From: Bacteroidales bacterium
Lineage (GTDB): Bacteria; Bacteroidota; Bacteroidia; Bacteroidales; UBA4417
Direction of reading: 5' to 3'
Assembly: GCA_016707785.1 (NCBI GenBank)
Contig: JADJGZ010000012.1
Location: forward strand, 1 to 64,000
DNA length: 64,000 nucleotides
Position numbers and translations under genes: made by a program. This document shows, piece by piece, positions 46,258-56,214 of this stretch (position 1 is the first letter of the stretch; each line of letters starts with the position of its first letter). The notes below the pieces were generated by a model. It was given only the letters and a program-made list of their open reading frames with translations, searched no databases and was not told the origin of the DNA.

Positions 46258-48324
46258 ATGAATAAAAGGATCATTCAACTGCTGCTAACTATCAGCCTTG
46301 TGCTGCCCTTATTGAATATTAATGCACAAACCACAAGCGATAAGGACCTACGAATGAAGTGGTGGAGAGAAGCCCGCTTTGGTATGTTTATCCACTGGGG
46401 ACTTTATTCTATTCCTGCAGGCGAATGGAAAGAGTCAAAGGATCATGCAGAATGGATCCGCACTACAGCCGAAATTCCCCTGGAAGAATATGATCAGTTT
46501 CTGTCTCAATTCAATCCTGTAAAATTTAATGCTGAAGAATGGGTGAAAATTGCAAAGGATGCAGGTATGAAATACATCGTCCTGACCTCAAAACACCACG
46601 ACGGTTTTTGCCTGTTCGATTCCAGGTATACTGATTTTGATGTGATGTCAACTCCCTTTAAGCGTGATATCCTGAAAGAACTATCCGATGCCTGCAGGAA
46701 ATATGATATGCGGATTTGCTGGTATCATTCAATTATGGATTGGCATCATCCTGATTACCTGCCACGACGCGATTGGGAGATGACTCGTTCCTCTGAGAGT
46801 GCCGATTTTAACCGTTTCTTCGATTACCTCAAAAACCAGGTGAAAGAAATCATTACCAATTATGGAGATATTTCAGTTCTCTGGTTTGATGGCGAATGGG
46901 AAAGTACCTGGAGCCATGAATATGCAGTTAAATTAAACGATTTCATTCGTAGTCTGGATGCTGATATCATCATCAATAACAGAATTGATGTCTATCGCGA
47001 CGGAATGGCCGGATTAAGCACTCATTCAGAAGCCCTCGGCGATTTCGGCACCCCGGAACAGGAAATCCCCGAGAATGGAATCCCCGGGAAAGATTGGGAA
47101 TCCTGCATGACTTTGAATGACCACTGGGGGTTTAATAAATTCGATAATAACTGGAAATCCTACCGCGACCTGCTCTATAATCTTGTTGATATTACCTCAA
47201 AAGGGGGTAACTACCTGCTGAACGTTGGTCCGACCTCCGAAGGAATCATACCACCCGAGAGCCGGGAAAGGTTAACATTATTAGGAAACTGGATGAAAGT
47301 GAATGGTCAGTCAGTTTATGGAACTCAAGCTGGTCCCTTTAAGAACATCAAGTGGGGGAAATGCACACAAAAACAAACTGCTGAAGGCACAAGACTTTTC
47401 TTACATGTATTTGACTGGCCAAAAACCGGCAAACTGCCTGTCACCAACCTGGTGAATGAGCCTGTAAAGGCTTATCTCCTTAGCGATCTAAAAGAAACAC
47501 CTCTCACCTTAGTAAAGAAATCAGGAGGAATGGAAATCTCACTTCCGCTGGTTGCACCCGACTCAGTGAATAGTGTGATCGTCCTGGATATTAAGGGAAG
47601 CCCGCAGGTACTTGATAATCCTGAATTCTCATATCGGTACGAGCTTTCAGCCGATAAGGTTGAAATTACCCTGATCTCGAAATTCACGGATCCTAAAGTT
47701 GTGATTTATTACACCATCGATGGGTCGCAACCGAATGACAAATCAGAGAAATATTCGAAACCGGTGATGGCGAAACTTCCGCTGGATTTTAAAGCCATAT
47801 TATACTACAATAACCGAAAACTTGGGGATATTTCCTCAATGTCCTTACCCATATCGTTTGGGAAATCCGTTACACTGAAAAATGAGCCTGCTGAAAAATA
47901 CAAAGCCGGAGGTAATGCTGCGCTAACAGATGGCAAACAGGGTTCTGTAAAATTCAGTGATGGACGATGGCTGGGAATTGAAGAAAATGACTTCGAAGCT
48001 ACGATTGATATGGGCAAAAAGACCGCAATACATTCCGCCAGTATCGGCTACCTGGTGAATGTGAAATCATGGATTTTTGAGCCTACAGAAATCAAAATAG
48101 AGTATTCAGCGGACGGTAAGGAATTTAAACCCTTACTCAACAAAAAGTTTAATCCGGCCATGTGGAAGACTGCCGATGCAGTGAAAAGGTTCTCAGATGT
48201 TTTCCCTGAAGTAAATGCCCGGTATATCAGGTTTACAGCCAAAAACAGGGGAGTGTGTCCTGGCGGTCATCCCGGTGCCGGAGGGAAAGCCTGGGTGTTT
48301 ATTGATGAGATAATAGTTGAATGA
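46258..48324 (+). CDS. GH29 alpha-L-fucosidase with C-terminal chitobiase-like and F5/8C domains
   Basis: This 688-residue secreted enzyme hydrolyses terminal alpha-L-fucose. The start at 46258 sits directly before a signal peptide; an ATG at 46213 would give a long charged leader. GH29 hallmarks are 'RFGMFIHWGLYS', 'SKHHDGFCLFDS', the nucleophile Asp211 in 'VLWFDGEWE', and 'ESCMTLNDHWGF'. After the barrel come a beta-sandwich, a chitobiase C-terminal-like domain ('YYTIDGSQPNDKSEKYSKPV') and a discoidin/F5-8C-like domain (about 545-688). No T9SS tail is seen, so it is likely periplasmic. The GH20 gene follows 37 bases later and has the same C-terminal architecture. Confidence 0.95.
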   Translation: MNKRIIQLLLTISLVLPLLNINAQTTSDKDLRMKWWREARFGMFIHWGLYSIPAGEWKESKDHAEWIRTTAEIPLEEYDQFLSQFNPVKFNAEEWVKIAKDAGMKYIVLTSKHHDGFCLFDSRYTDFDVMSTPFKRDILKELSDACRKYDMRICWYHSIMDWHHPDYLPRRDWEMTRSSESADFNRFFDYLKNQVKEIITNYGDISVLWFDGEWESTWSHEYAVKLNDFIRSLDADIIINNRIDVYRDGMAGLSTHSEALGDFGTPEQEIPENGIPGKDWESCMTLNDHWGFNKFDNNWKSYRDLLYNLVDITSKGGNYLLNVGPTSEGIIPPESRERLTLLGNWMKVNGQSVYGTQAGPFKNIKWGKCTQKQTAEGTRLFLHVFDWPKTGKLPVTNLVNEPVKAYLLSDLKETPLTLVKKSGGMEISLPLVAPDSVNSVIVLDIKGSPQVLDNPEFSYRYELSADKVEITLISKFTDPKVVIYYTIDGSQPNDKSEKYSKPVMAKLPLDFKAILYYNNRKLGDISSMSLPISFGKSVTLKNEPAEKYKAGGNAALTDGKQGSVKFSDGRWLGIEENDFEATIDMGKKTAIHSASIGYLVNVKSWIFEPTEIKIEYSADGKEFKPLLNKKFNPAMWKTADAVKRFSDVFPEVNARYIRFTAKNRGVCPGGHPGAGGKAWVFIDEIIVE

Positions 48325-48361
48325 CAGTATTGTTTTTACACATTTTTAAGGATTCTTTAAC

Positions 48362-51109
48362 ATGTTCAGATTTAAGCCTGCAATGCTCTTCAAAAAAATT
48401 AACCTGGTTTTACTGACATTGGTGGGTTTTCTTTCTGCAATGCCCGGAGTCATGGCACAGCAGGATATTAACCTCATTCCTTATCCTAAACAGCTTAAAC
48501 AAGGTTCCGGATTCTTCCGGATTCTTCCGGATTCAAGAATAGTTCTTCAGGATAATCGACTCACCCAAACACTCTTTTCTGCCTGTGAGCTGATTTCTGA
48601 AATCAATAAGGAATTAAGCCTGACGCTTCATGTTGGGAGTAAAGCTGCAAAACAATCTATTTTCATAGGAATTGAAGGTCGCGATGCCTTGGTATCGAAT
48701 CGAGCGAAACAAGCTGGGATATTGCTTCCTGATTCTGTCATGGAGAAAGATAAGGCATTGGATTTTCACACCGAAGGATATCTGTTGCATATCACTGATG
48801 AGGAGATAATCCTGATTGCCCATTCAGAAGCGGGTTTATTTTATGGTGTTCAAACCCTTAAACAATTGATTCGTTCCAACCGGAATGGGAATGAAATTCC
48901 TTGCATGACAATCACTGACTGGCCATCATTAAGATATAGGGGATGGATGGATGATATCAGCAGAGGGCCTATTCCCACCGTTGATTTTGTTAAGGAATGT
49001 ATTCGCAAGATGGCTGAATTCAAGCAGAATTTCTTTACTCTCTATACTGAGCACACTTTTCACCTGGAAAAATACCCTGATCTTGCCCCTCCTGGCACTT
49101 TTACAGCAAAGGAAATCGCTGAATTATCCGAATATGCTGCCTGCTATCACATGGACCTCATTGGGAATTTCCAATCATTCGGGCATATGGAGAAGATCCT
49201 GGCTAATCCTTTCTTCTCCGGCCTTCGTGAAAACGGGAATATCCTCAATCCTGCCGACGAATCTACTTATCAGTTCCTGAATGATGTGTATGCCGAAATT
49301 GTCCCAGCTTATAAAAGTCAGTTCTTTAATATCAACTGCGACGAAACCCAGGGCCTGGGGGAAGGAAAGAGTAAGGCAATGGCCGATAGTATCGGTACAG
49401 GGGGTATCTATGCCTATCATATTAACCGGATCAACAAGCTGATGAAACCCTATGGCAAACGACTGATGATGTGGGGCGATATTGCTGTTAATAATCAGGC
49501 AATAATTGATCAGTTACCTAAGGATCTCTTAATCCTTTCCTGGGGTTATGGAGCTGAGGAAAGCTTTGATCATGCCATTATTCCTTTTAAACAAACCGGT
49601 TTTGATTTTATGGTTGCTCCAGGAGTGGGATGCTGGGGTGAACTATGGCCGGCCATCACAAATGCTGCCGTCAATATTAATAATTATGTCCGCGACGGGG
49701 CAAAACTGGGAACCATGGGAATGATGAATACAGCATGGGATGACAATGGCCACAACCTGTTTAACTATAACTGGCATGGATTGGTTTGGGGAGCCGAATG
49801 CTCCTGGAACCCTGCATCCCCTCTGACCAATGCAGAGGCAAATATTGAAAGACAGCAAAAACTGAAATTATTCAACACCGCATTTGATGAAGTCTTCTTT
49901 AAAACTCCCGGTATTACAAATCAGCTTATCCTCATCGATAGCCTGAGATTTTTGGAAATGAAAGGGGTTGTTTCAGAAAGTGCTTTCTGGCAGGATATCC
50001 TTGAATTCTACCCTGAGAATACTAGTCCTGATGGTGTTGCTAAAAATCTTCAGGTGATGGATAAAGCAAAGACGATTAGTAAACAGATTCATCATTACCG
50101 TGAAAATGCATCCTTTAATACTGCCATGATGGATGGAGCTTTGCTGGCACTGCAAAGAGTAATATTCACAGCACAGAAGAACATTGTACGCGTCGATCTC
50201 TATAATGCCTATCAGTCAAAGGATATAAGCGATATTTTTAAAGTAAAGTCAGAACTGAACGACCTGATTACTGCACTATATGAGATCAAAAAGGAGTATT
50301 GCCGGCTTTGGGATCTTGAAAACAGAAGCTGGTGGCTGGATAAGAATCTCAACGACTACAATAAACTGGCCCTACAAATTCAGGAAGTAGACAAAAAGGT
50401 GTTCATCGAACCTCTTCCAGAAATTCAGGATGGAAAGCGAGCCGTTGTTCTTCGAACGGTATTTGATGATAAAACCATTGTATTTACGCTTGACGGAAGC
50501 ACCCCCAATTTTCAGTCTGAAGTTTATAGTGAACCATTGCGCATTGATGGCAATGCAACTATCAAAGCAGCGATACTGGAAGGTCTGAGTGTCGGAAAAG
50601 TGTCTGAAAAATCGGTGCTGATGCATAAAGGCATTGGCCGTTTTAAAAGTCTGAACTCAAAATATAGCAGCTATAATCCTGCCTATGCAGCTGGAGGAGA
50701 ACAAGCACTGGTCGATGGACTAAAAGGATCAGCTTCTTTTTCTGACGGCAGGTGGCAAGGATTCCAGGGTACAGATCTTGAAATTGAGCTGGATTTTAAA
50801 ACACCCACTGAAATTCATTCTGTTTCATGCGATTTTCTGAGGAGTTCCTATTCCTGGATTTTACTCCCGTCTGAAGTTCAGATATATACTTCTTCTGATG
50901 GAACAAACTATAAACTTCTCACCGTGATTGATCATTCCATACCACAGGACGATCAGAAATTACTTATCCATACATTCTCAAAAAAGCTCGATAAGGTGAA
51001 TAGCCGTTATCTGAAAATCATTGCAAAAAATCCGGGACCATTACCTTCATGGCACCATGCCCCGGGAAATCCTTCATTTATCTTTTGCGATGAAATAATT
51101 GTTGAATAA
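48362..51109 (+). CDS. GH20 beta-N-acetylhexosaminidase with chitobiase-like and F5/8C domains
   Basis: This 915-residue protein has a signal peptide (1-32, ending VMAQ). An N-terminal GH20b-like domain ('NLIPYPKQLKQGSG') is followed by a GH20 barrel from about residue 190: 'RGWMDDISRGPIPTVDFVKECI', 'GNFQSFGH', and the catalytic pair Asp327-Glu328 in 'FFNINCDETQGLGEGK'. Retaining enzymes of this type use the substrate N-acetyl group. The C-terminus has a chitobiase-like segment ('VFTLDGSTPNFQSEVYSEPL') and an F5/8C domain. Together with the fucosidase upstream it would trim fucosylated, GlcNAc/GalNAc-bearing glycans. No SusC/SusD pair is present. Confidence 0.92.
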   Translation: MFRFKPAMLFKKINLVLLTLVGFLSAMPGVMAQQDINLIPYPKQLKQGSGFFRILPDSRIVLQDNRLTQTLFSACELISEINKELSLTLHVGSKAAKQSIFIGIEGRDALVSNRAKQAGILLPDSVMEKDKALDFHTEGYLLHITDEEIILIAHSEAGLFYGVQTLKQLIRSNRNGNEIPCMTITDWPSLRYRGWMDDISRGPIPTVDFVKECIRKMAEFKQNFFTLYTEHTFHLEKYPDLAPPGTFTAKEIAELSEYAACYHMDLIGNFQSFGHMEKILANPFFSGLRENGNILNPADESTYQFLNDVYAEIVPAYKSQFFNINCDETQGLGEGKSKAMADSIGTGGIYAYHINRINKLMKPYGKRLMMWGDIAVNNQAIIDQLPKDLLILSWGYGAEESFDHAIIPFKQTGFDFMVAPGVGCWGELWPAITNAAVNINNYVRDGAKLGTMGMMNTAWDDNGHNLFNYNWHGLVWGAECSWNPASPLTNAEANIERQQKLKLFNTAFDEVFFKTPGITNQLILIDSLRFLEMKGVVSESAFWQDILEFYPENTSPDGVAKNLQVMDKAKTISKQIHHYRENASFNTAMMDGALLALQRVIFTAQKNIVRVDLYNAYQSKDISDIFKVKSELNDLITALYEIKKEYCRLWDLENRSWWLDKNLNDYNKLALQIQEVDKKVFIEPLPEIQDGKRAVVLRTVFDDKTIVFTLDGSTPNFQSEVYSEPLRIDGNATIKAAILEGLSVGKVSEKSVLMHKGIGRFKSLNSKYSSYNPAYAAGGEQALVDGLKGSASFSDGRWQGFQGTDLEIELDFKTPTEIHSVSCDFLRSSYSWILLPSEVQIYTSSDGTNYKLLTVIDHSIPQDDQKLLIHTFSKKLDKVNSRYLKIIAKNPGPLPSWHHAPGNPSFIFCDEIIVE

Positions 51110-51197
51110 AATTTCTGAAACAGAGTAATAATGGCTGAATCATTAATTCAGTAGTGTTCACAGCCAATTACTCTTAAACAAATGAAGTTAAAGGTCT

Positions 51198-51782
51198 CTA
51201 TTTAAGTGCATTTTCAATAGCAACCCTGGCTGCTGCTACATCACCAGCTGCATTCTGATTCCCTTTGAAAACAACTGTACCGGTTTTATCAATGACCAAT
51301 AACCGGTCGTAAGTAGTATTATAAGTCTTGGCAATTCCGGAAGCCTCAAGAATAAGTGGGAATGTAACTTTCGTGCGCGTTTTGAACGTTTGTACATTCG
51401 ATTTCGAGCCATCCCAGACATCCAGCCCCAATAGCACAAAATTATTGTTAGAAATAAATGGTTTATATAATTCCGATTCAATATCAGGAGCAGCTGCAAT
51501 ACAATAAGGACAGGAATAGCCAAAAAAGAAAAGCACCAGAACCTTGCCCTGGTAATCAGAAAGACTGACCGAATTTCCCGACAGGTCCATATACTTCATT
51601 GACATGACAGTAGAATCAAAAGGATTTGATCCATTGTCTGCAGGAACATCATTTGATTTTTCACATGAGGATAATGTAAAAATCATGATGAACATCAAGG
51701 ATGCAAGAGCCAGTAAATGTGGCAGTTTAACCTTGCCTGAGGATTGGTTAAAGGTTGCAGAGAAGTTGTTTTTATATTCCAT
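51198..51782 (-). CDS. TlpA-like thioredoxin-fold lipoprotein
   Basis: This is 194 residues long. A lipoprotein signal ends in the lipobox 'TLSSC' (Cys40). The mature part is a peroxiredoxin/TlpA fold with 'NSVSLSDYQGKVLVLFFFGYSCPYC': the redox pair is C91 and C94 (CPYC). It probably reduces or isomerises protein disulphides, or acts in stress response, on the periplasmic side. It is a single gene, convergent with the GH20 gene. A shorter start would still keep the signal. Confidence 0.88.
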   Translation of the reverse strand: MEYKNNFSATFNQSSGKVKLPHLLALASLMFIMIFTLSSCEKSNDVPADNGSNPFDSTVMSMKYMDLSGNSVSLSDYQGKVLVLFFFGYSCPYCIAAAPDIESELYKPFISNNNFVLLGLDVWDGSKSNVQTFKTRTKVTFPLILEASGIAKTYNTTYDRLLVIDKTGTVVFKGNQNAAGDVAAARVAIENALK

Positions 51783-51940
51783 CTTTTATATGCATTAATA
51801 AACTGAATTCCAGTAAAATCTTTTAAAATAAACAGATTCATGATAACAATGTTTGAAGAGCCTCTTTAATTGTCAGTATAACATATTTGTATAATTAGAA
51901 CGCGATTAAGGAAAATTGTTCTAATAACATATCTAGATAT

Positions 51941-51970
51941 ATTGTTGCAAATTATCTTTTTATATATTTG
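51941..51970 (+). promoter_or_regulatory. candidate promoter of the acyl-CoA dehydrogenase gene
   Basis: ATTG (51941-51944), 18 bases, then TATATTTG (51963-51970): a good match to the Bacteroidota -33/-7 elements, 48 bases before the ATG. Confidence 0.5.
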
Positions 51971-52018
51971 TTACCTAGCCAAACATTAATTTCTAACCTT
52001 TAACCTGAAGATTTCACC

Positions 52019-53158
52019 ATGGATTTCGAATTTACTGAGGAGCAGTTGATGATCCGCGATGCTGCACGCGATTTTGCCCAAAGAGAACTTATCAAGGATG
52101 TAATCGAACGCGATGCAGGTTCAATCTATCCGACAGAACATGTTAAAAAATTAGCCGAACTGGGTTTTCTTGGCATGTTAGTGGATCCGAAGTATGATGG
52201 CGGTGGTATGGATACAGTTTCTTATGTATTAGCCATGGAAGAAATTTCTAAAGTGGATGCTTCAGTGAGTGTAATCATGAGTGTTAACAATTCCCTGGTG
52301 TGTTATGGACTCCAGGAATTTGGTTCTGAAGAGCAAAAAGAAAAATACCTGAAACCACTGGCAAGAGGAGAAAAAATAGGTGCTTTCCTGCTTTCAGAAC
52401 CGGAAGCCGGATCAGATGCTACTTCTCAAAGGACTACGGCCGAGGATAAAGGAGATTATTATCTGCTCAATGGTACCAAGAACTGGATCACAAATGGGAA
52501 TAGTGCCGGCACCTACCTGGTTATAGCCCAAACCAATCCTGAGAAAAAGCACAAGGGTATTAACTGTATAATAGTAGATAGAAATGCCCCTGGTGTCAGT
52601 GTGGGCCCGCATGAAGATAAGATGGGGATGAGGAGCAGTGATACTCATTCAGTAATGTTTAACGACGTAAAAGTGCCCAAAGAGAACAGGATTGGTGAAG
52701 ATGGATTTGGTTTTACTTTCGCTATGAAAACCCTCGAAGGAGGAAGGATTGGTATAGCATCTCAAGCTTTAGGCCTGGCCTCTGGAGCTTTCGAAAGAGC
52801 AGTAAAATATTCGAAAGAACGTAAAGCTTTCGGTACCGAAATTGCCAATCACCAGGTAATTGCTTTCAAATTGGCTGATATGGCAGTGAAAATCGAAAAT
52901 GCCAGGAATCTTTGCCTGAAAGCTGCATGGTTGAAAGATCAACATAAACCATATGGGGTTGCAAGTGCAATGGCTAAGTATTATGCTGCAGAAGTTGCAA
53001 TGGATATTACCACTCAGGCAGTGCAGATTCATGGCGGGTATGGATACGTAAAAGAGTATCATGTTGAACGACTCATGCGTGAAGCCAAACTCACCCAGAT
53101 CTATGAAGGAACCTCTGAAATTCAACAGATTATTATCTCAAGGGATCTTTTGAAATAA
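52019..53158 (+). CDS. acyl-CoA dehydrogenase
   Basis: This 379-residue FAD enzyme introduces the trans-2,3 double bond in beta-oxidation or amino-acid catabolism. Family motifs: 'LLSEPEAGSDATS', 'GTKNWITNG', 'RIGIASQALG', 'QIHGGYGYVKEY' and the catalytic Glu in 'IYEGTSEIQQ'. The length and motifs fit short-chain/butyryl-CoA dehydrogenases. It is followed by etfB and etfA, which accept its electrons. The three genes probably form one unit, although a 266-base repeat-rich gap precedes etfB. Confidence 0.97.
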   Translation: MDFEFTEEQLMIRDAARDFAQRELIKDVIERDAGSIYPTEHVKKLAELGFLGMLVDPKYDGGGMDTVSYVLAMEEISKVDASVSVIMSVNNSLVCYGLQEFGSEEQKEKYLKPLARGEKIGAFLLSEPEAGSDATSQRTTAEDKGDYYLLNGTKNWITNGNSAGTYLVIAQTNPEKKHKGINCIIVDRNAPGVSVGPHEDKMGMRSSDTHSVMFNDVKVPKENRIGEDGFGFTFAMKTLEGGRIGIASQALGLASGAFERAVKYSKERKAFGTEIANHQVIAFKLADMAVKIENARNLCLKAAWLKDQHKPYGVASAMAKYYAAEVAMDITTQAVQIHGGYGYVKEYHVERLMREAKLTQIYEGTSEIQQIIISRDLLK

Positions 53159-53239
53159 TCGGCAAGGAGTTTAGTATCAGCGACCTCATCGGAGAATAAT
53201 ATTTGTGAAATCCGGATATGAGATTCCATCCTCCACCTG

Positions 53240-53400
53240 GCGGACTAAATCCCAAGTCTCAAGTCTCAAGTCCCAAGAGTCCAAATCTCAAGTCCCAAGA
53301 GTCCAAATCCGCAATCCGCAATCCGACATCAAACATCCGACATCAAACATCCGACATCCGACATCCGACATTAGACATTAGACATACCACAACCCACAAG
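53240..53400 (+). repeat. short degenerate iterations in the acd-etfB gap
   Basis: Successive short units of the types CAAGTCTCAAGTC, CCAAGAGTCCAAATC, GCAATCC, CATCCGACATC and TTAGACAT are stacked over about 150 bp. The frame is open in one phase but the encoded peptide is low-complexity; the region is treated as intergenic. Confidence 0.8.
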
Positions 53401-53424
53401 AACAGAACTTTAAACTTAACCCAG

Positions 53425-54174
53425 ATGAAACTCCTTGTTTGCATAAGTAATGTACCTGATACAACAACAAAAATTAAACTTTCACCTGATGGAAAGTCCA
53501 TCGACTTGAATGGTATACAGTGGGTTATCAATCCCTGGGATGAACTTGCACTCACAAGGGCTCTGGAATTAAAGGAATTAGCCGGATCGGGAATTGAAAA
53601 GGTATCAGTTGCTATAGTGGGAAGTGCTGAAGTGGAACCTACTTTGAGAAAAGCCCTGGCAATTGGCGCTGACGATGCGATCAGAATCGATGTCAATCCT
53701 CTTGATGCTTTTCAGGTTGCCTCTGAACTATCTTCCTTCCTGCAAGGTAATCCCTATGAATTAGTGCTGTGCGGTATTGAATCCAGCGATTATAATGGTT
53801 CTATGGTTGGTGGTATGCTTGCGGAGTTGATGGGTGTTCCTTCGGTTTCTTCAGTCAGTGCGCTCAACATTCAGGGTAGTACTGTGCTACTCAGCAGGGA
53901 AATCGATGGTGGGAAAGAATCTATTTCGATCAATACTCCAATGGTCGCCATCATTCAGAAAGGAATCGCAATCGATCCCAGGATCCCTTCTATGCGTGGA
54001 ATTATGACGGCAAGGACCAAACCGTTAACAGTGGTTCCTTCAAATGGAAGTAGCTCCTTGACTAAGGTTGTTACGAATAGCCTCCCGGTTCCCAAAGCCT
54101 CCTGTCATAAGGTAGATGCAGATAATGTTTCTGAATTGGTCCGCTTACTGCATGAAGAAGCCAAAGTGATTTAA
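53425..54174 (+). CDS. etfB: electron transfer flavoprotein beta subunit
   Basis: This is a 249-residue protein from the ATG at 53425 (MKLLVCISNVPDTTTKIK). The 69-codon upstream extension is repeat-derived. The motif 'IESSDYNGSMVGGMLAELMG' and 'REIDGGKESI' are typical of ETF-beta. It forms the heterodimer with EtfA that carries electrons from acyl-CoA dehydrogenases to the quinone pool via an ETF dehydrogenase, or takes part in bifurcation. It is followed by etfA after 72 bases. Confidence 0.95.
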   Translation: MKLLVCISNVPDTTTKIKLSPDGKSIDLNGIQWVINPWDELALTRALELKELAGSGIEKVSVAIVGSAEVEPTLRKALAIGADDAIRIDVNPLDAFQVASELSSFLQGNPYELVLCGIESSDYNGSMVGGMLAELMGVPSVSSVSALNIQGSTVLLSREIDGGKESISINTPMVAIIQKGIAIDPRIPSMRGIMTARTKPLTVVPSNGSSSLTKVVTNSLPVPKASCHKVDADNVSELVRLLHEEAKVI

Positions 54175-54246
54175 CAGAATCAGATTCCTTATTCTGGTAA
54201 TAGACCCTTAAATAGATTTAAATACTCATTCTCAAAATATTTATCC

Positions 54247-55218
54247 ATGTCAGTCCTGGTATTCATCGAAAACCGCGAGAGCAGATTCACAAAGAGTGCT
54301 TTTGAGCTAATTTCCTATGCTTGTCGGATAGCTAGCGACCTGAATACCAGTGTTACTGCTTTATCCATAGGCAATTTAGATGCAGCAGAACTCAATAAGG
54401 CCGGTACTTACGGTGCTTCAAAAGTACTTACTCTTCAAAATCCCGACATCACTACGCTAGACAATGTTGTATATACTTCAATTCTTGAACAGGCGGTTAA
54501 ACTGGATGGGGCAACGGTTATTGTTATGGGTTCAGGATTTGTGGGCAAGGCTATTGCTCCCAGGCTTTCTGCCCGCCTTCAAGCAGGGATGGTTCCTTAT
54601 GCTACTTCAATACCCTCCTCTTATAACCCCATTACAATTAGAAAGAAAACCTTTTCCGGTAAGGCATTTACCGATATTGAGGTAAATACACCCTTATGTA
54701 TTATTACCCTAAGCCCGAATTCTTTTGGAGTTCATGAATCTGCGATTACTCCTCAGATTCTGGAGTTTAATCCTGACTTGTCATCGGTAACTTTTAGCAC
54801 TAAAGTGGAATCAACCGAGAAGTTTAGCGGGAAAATACTTCTTTCAGAGGCTGATATTGTTGTATCAGCGGGTAGAGGAATGAAAGGACCTGAGAATTGG
54901 GGACCTGTTGAAGAATTGGCTGAAGTGCTCGGTGCAGCAACGGCATGTTCCAGGCCTGTAGCCGATGAAGGCTGGAGACCCCATGCTGAACATGTAGGTC
55001 AAACAGGGAAAGTCATCGCTCCAAATCTTTATTTTGCTTTCGGAATTTCTGGTGCTATCCAGCATGTTGCCGGAATCAGTTCTTCAAAAGTAATTGTTGC
55101 AATAAACAAAGATCCGGAAGCTCCTATTTTTGAAACTGCTGATTATGGAATTGTTGGCGACGTGCAGAAAGTTCTTCCCGAATTAATTCAAGCCATCAAA
55201 ACACTAAAGGCTCACTGA
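54247..55218 (+). CDS. etfA: electron transfer flavoprotein alpha subunit
   Basis: This is 323 residues long. The C-terminal FAD-binding domain shows 'VVSAGRGMKGPENWGPVEELAEVL', 'ACSRPVADEGW', 'QTGKVIAPNLYFAFGISGAIQH' and 'IVAINKDPEAPIF'. The N-terminal domain packs with EtfB. It is adjacent to etfB and acd in the same direction, so the three proteins act together in fatty-acid or butyrate-type acyl-CoA oxidation. Confidence 0.97.
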   Translation: MSVLVFIENRESRFTKSAFELISYACRIASDLNTSVTALSIGNLDAAELNKAGTYGASKVLTLQNPDITTLDNVVYTSILEQAVKLDGATVIVMGSGFVGKAIAPRLSARLQAGMVPYATSIPSSYNPITIRKKTFSGKAFTDIEVNTPLCIITLSPNSFGVHESAITPQILEFNPDLSSVTFSTKVESTEKFSGKILLSEADIVVSAGRGMKGPENWGPVEELAEVLGAATACSRPVADEGWRPHAEHVGQTGKVIAPNLYFAFGISGAIQHVAGISSSKVIVAINKDPEAPIFETADYGIVGDVQKVLPELIQAIKTLKAH

Positions 55219-55257
55219 TCAAGGAATAAATTCTTTATACCATCTTTGGCCTGATCC

Positions 55258-56157
55258 TCAAATCACCCTTTTTCGGTAATCCCTGATAATACTCAGGGTA
55301 TAAAGGATTAATCCTGCCCAGACCAATCCAAAACTAATAATGTAAACCGGACTAAAGGGTTCTTTATAAACTACTAATCCTATGAGTAACTGAAGGGTAG
55401 GGGAGAGATATTGGATGAACCCGATAGTGGATAGTGGAATCCTTGTGGCAGCCTTTCCGAACCAAAAAAGGGGAATCGCTGTTACAGGTCCTCCCAGTAT
55501 CAGTAAAAAGTCGGTGAGCCATGAATGGTTGAGGAACATTCCTGTTCCCTGCTGTTGCACGAACCATAGGTAGTAAATAGCCAGCGGTGAAAGGAGTAAG
55601 GTCTCGATAAGCAAACCGGGTAAGGATTCAAGATTTGCCTTCTTCCTGATCAATCCATACACTGCAAAGGATACTGCCAGATAAAGCGATACCCATGGCA
55701 CTCGTCCAAGATGAAAGGTGAGCCAACTCACTCCGGCAAAGGCTAAGGCTACTGCTATGATTTGTGCTTTCTTCAGCCTTTCACCCAGGAATACCACTCC
55801 CAGGAGAACGTTAACAAGGGGGTTTATATAATACCCCAGACTGGCTTCAACAATATGATTATGATTTACAGCATAAATGTAAACAAACCAGTTCCCACCT
55901 ATCAATAATCCAGTGATAAATAGTAACCCAAGGATTCTTTTGTCCTTAAGATAACCGATGACAGTCTGGTTTCGTGTGGCAAGCAGAATAATAAGCAGAA
56001 ATGCTACTGACCAGATGATCCGGTGTGCCAGAATCTGATCAGAAGGGACTGCTGATAACATCTTCCAGTATAATGGAAATACGCCCCAGGCACTATAACA
56101 TGCCAGGGCATAAAATAATCCAGAAAGATATAAGCTGCGCTCTTGCTTAGGCATCAT
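55258..56157 (-). CDS. rarD: RarD-like EamA-family permease
   Basis: This 299-residue inner-membrane protein has about ten hydrophobic segments. The opening 'GLFYALACYSAWGVFPLYWKML' and 'LAHRIIWSV', 'NWFVYIYAVNHNHIVEASLGYYINPL' and 'STIGFIQYLSPTLQLLIGL' are characteristic of RarD within the drug/metabolite transporter superfamily. RarD was named from chloramphenicol sensitivity; the physiological substrate is not settled. It is convergent with etfA. Confidence 0.9.
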   Translation of the reverse strand: MMPKQERSLYLSGLFYALACYSAWGVFPLYWKMLSAVPSDQILAHRIIWSVAFLLIILLATRNQTVIGYLKDKRILGLLFITGLLIGGNWFVYIYAVNHNHIVEASLGYYINPLVNVLLGVVFLGERLKKAQIIAVALAFAGVSWLTFHLGRVPWVSLYLAVSFAVYGLIRKKANLESLPGLLIETLLLSPLAIYYLWFVQQQGTGMFLNHSWLTDFLLILGGPVTAIPLFWFGKAATRIPLSTIGFIQYLSPTLQLLIGLVVYKEPFSPVYIISFGLVWAGLILYTLSIIRDYRKRVI

Positions 56158-56214
56158 ATCATTTTGCTGCGAAGATACTCACTTGTTAATTAACAGATGT
56201 GAGAAAGAATTCAA

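Noticed and set aside
53218..53424. N-terminal extension of EtfB
   Set aside because: It is translated from short tandem iterations; ETF-beta proteins begin at the internal Met (53425).
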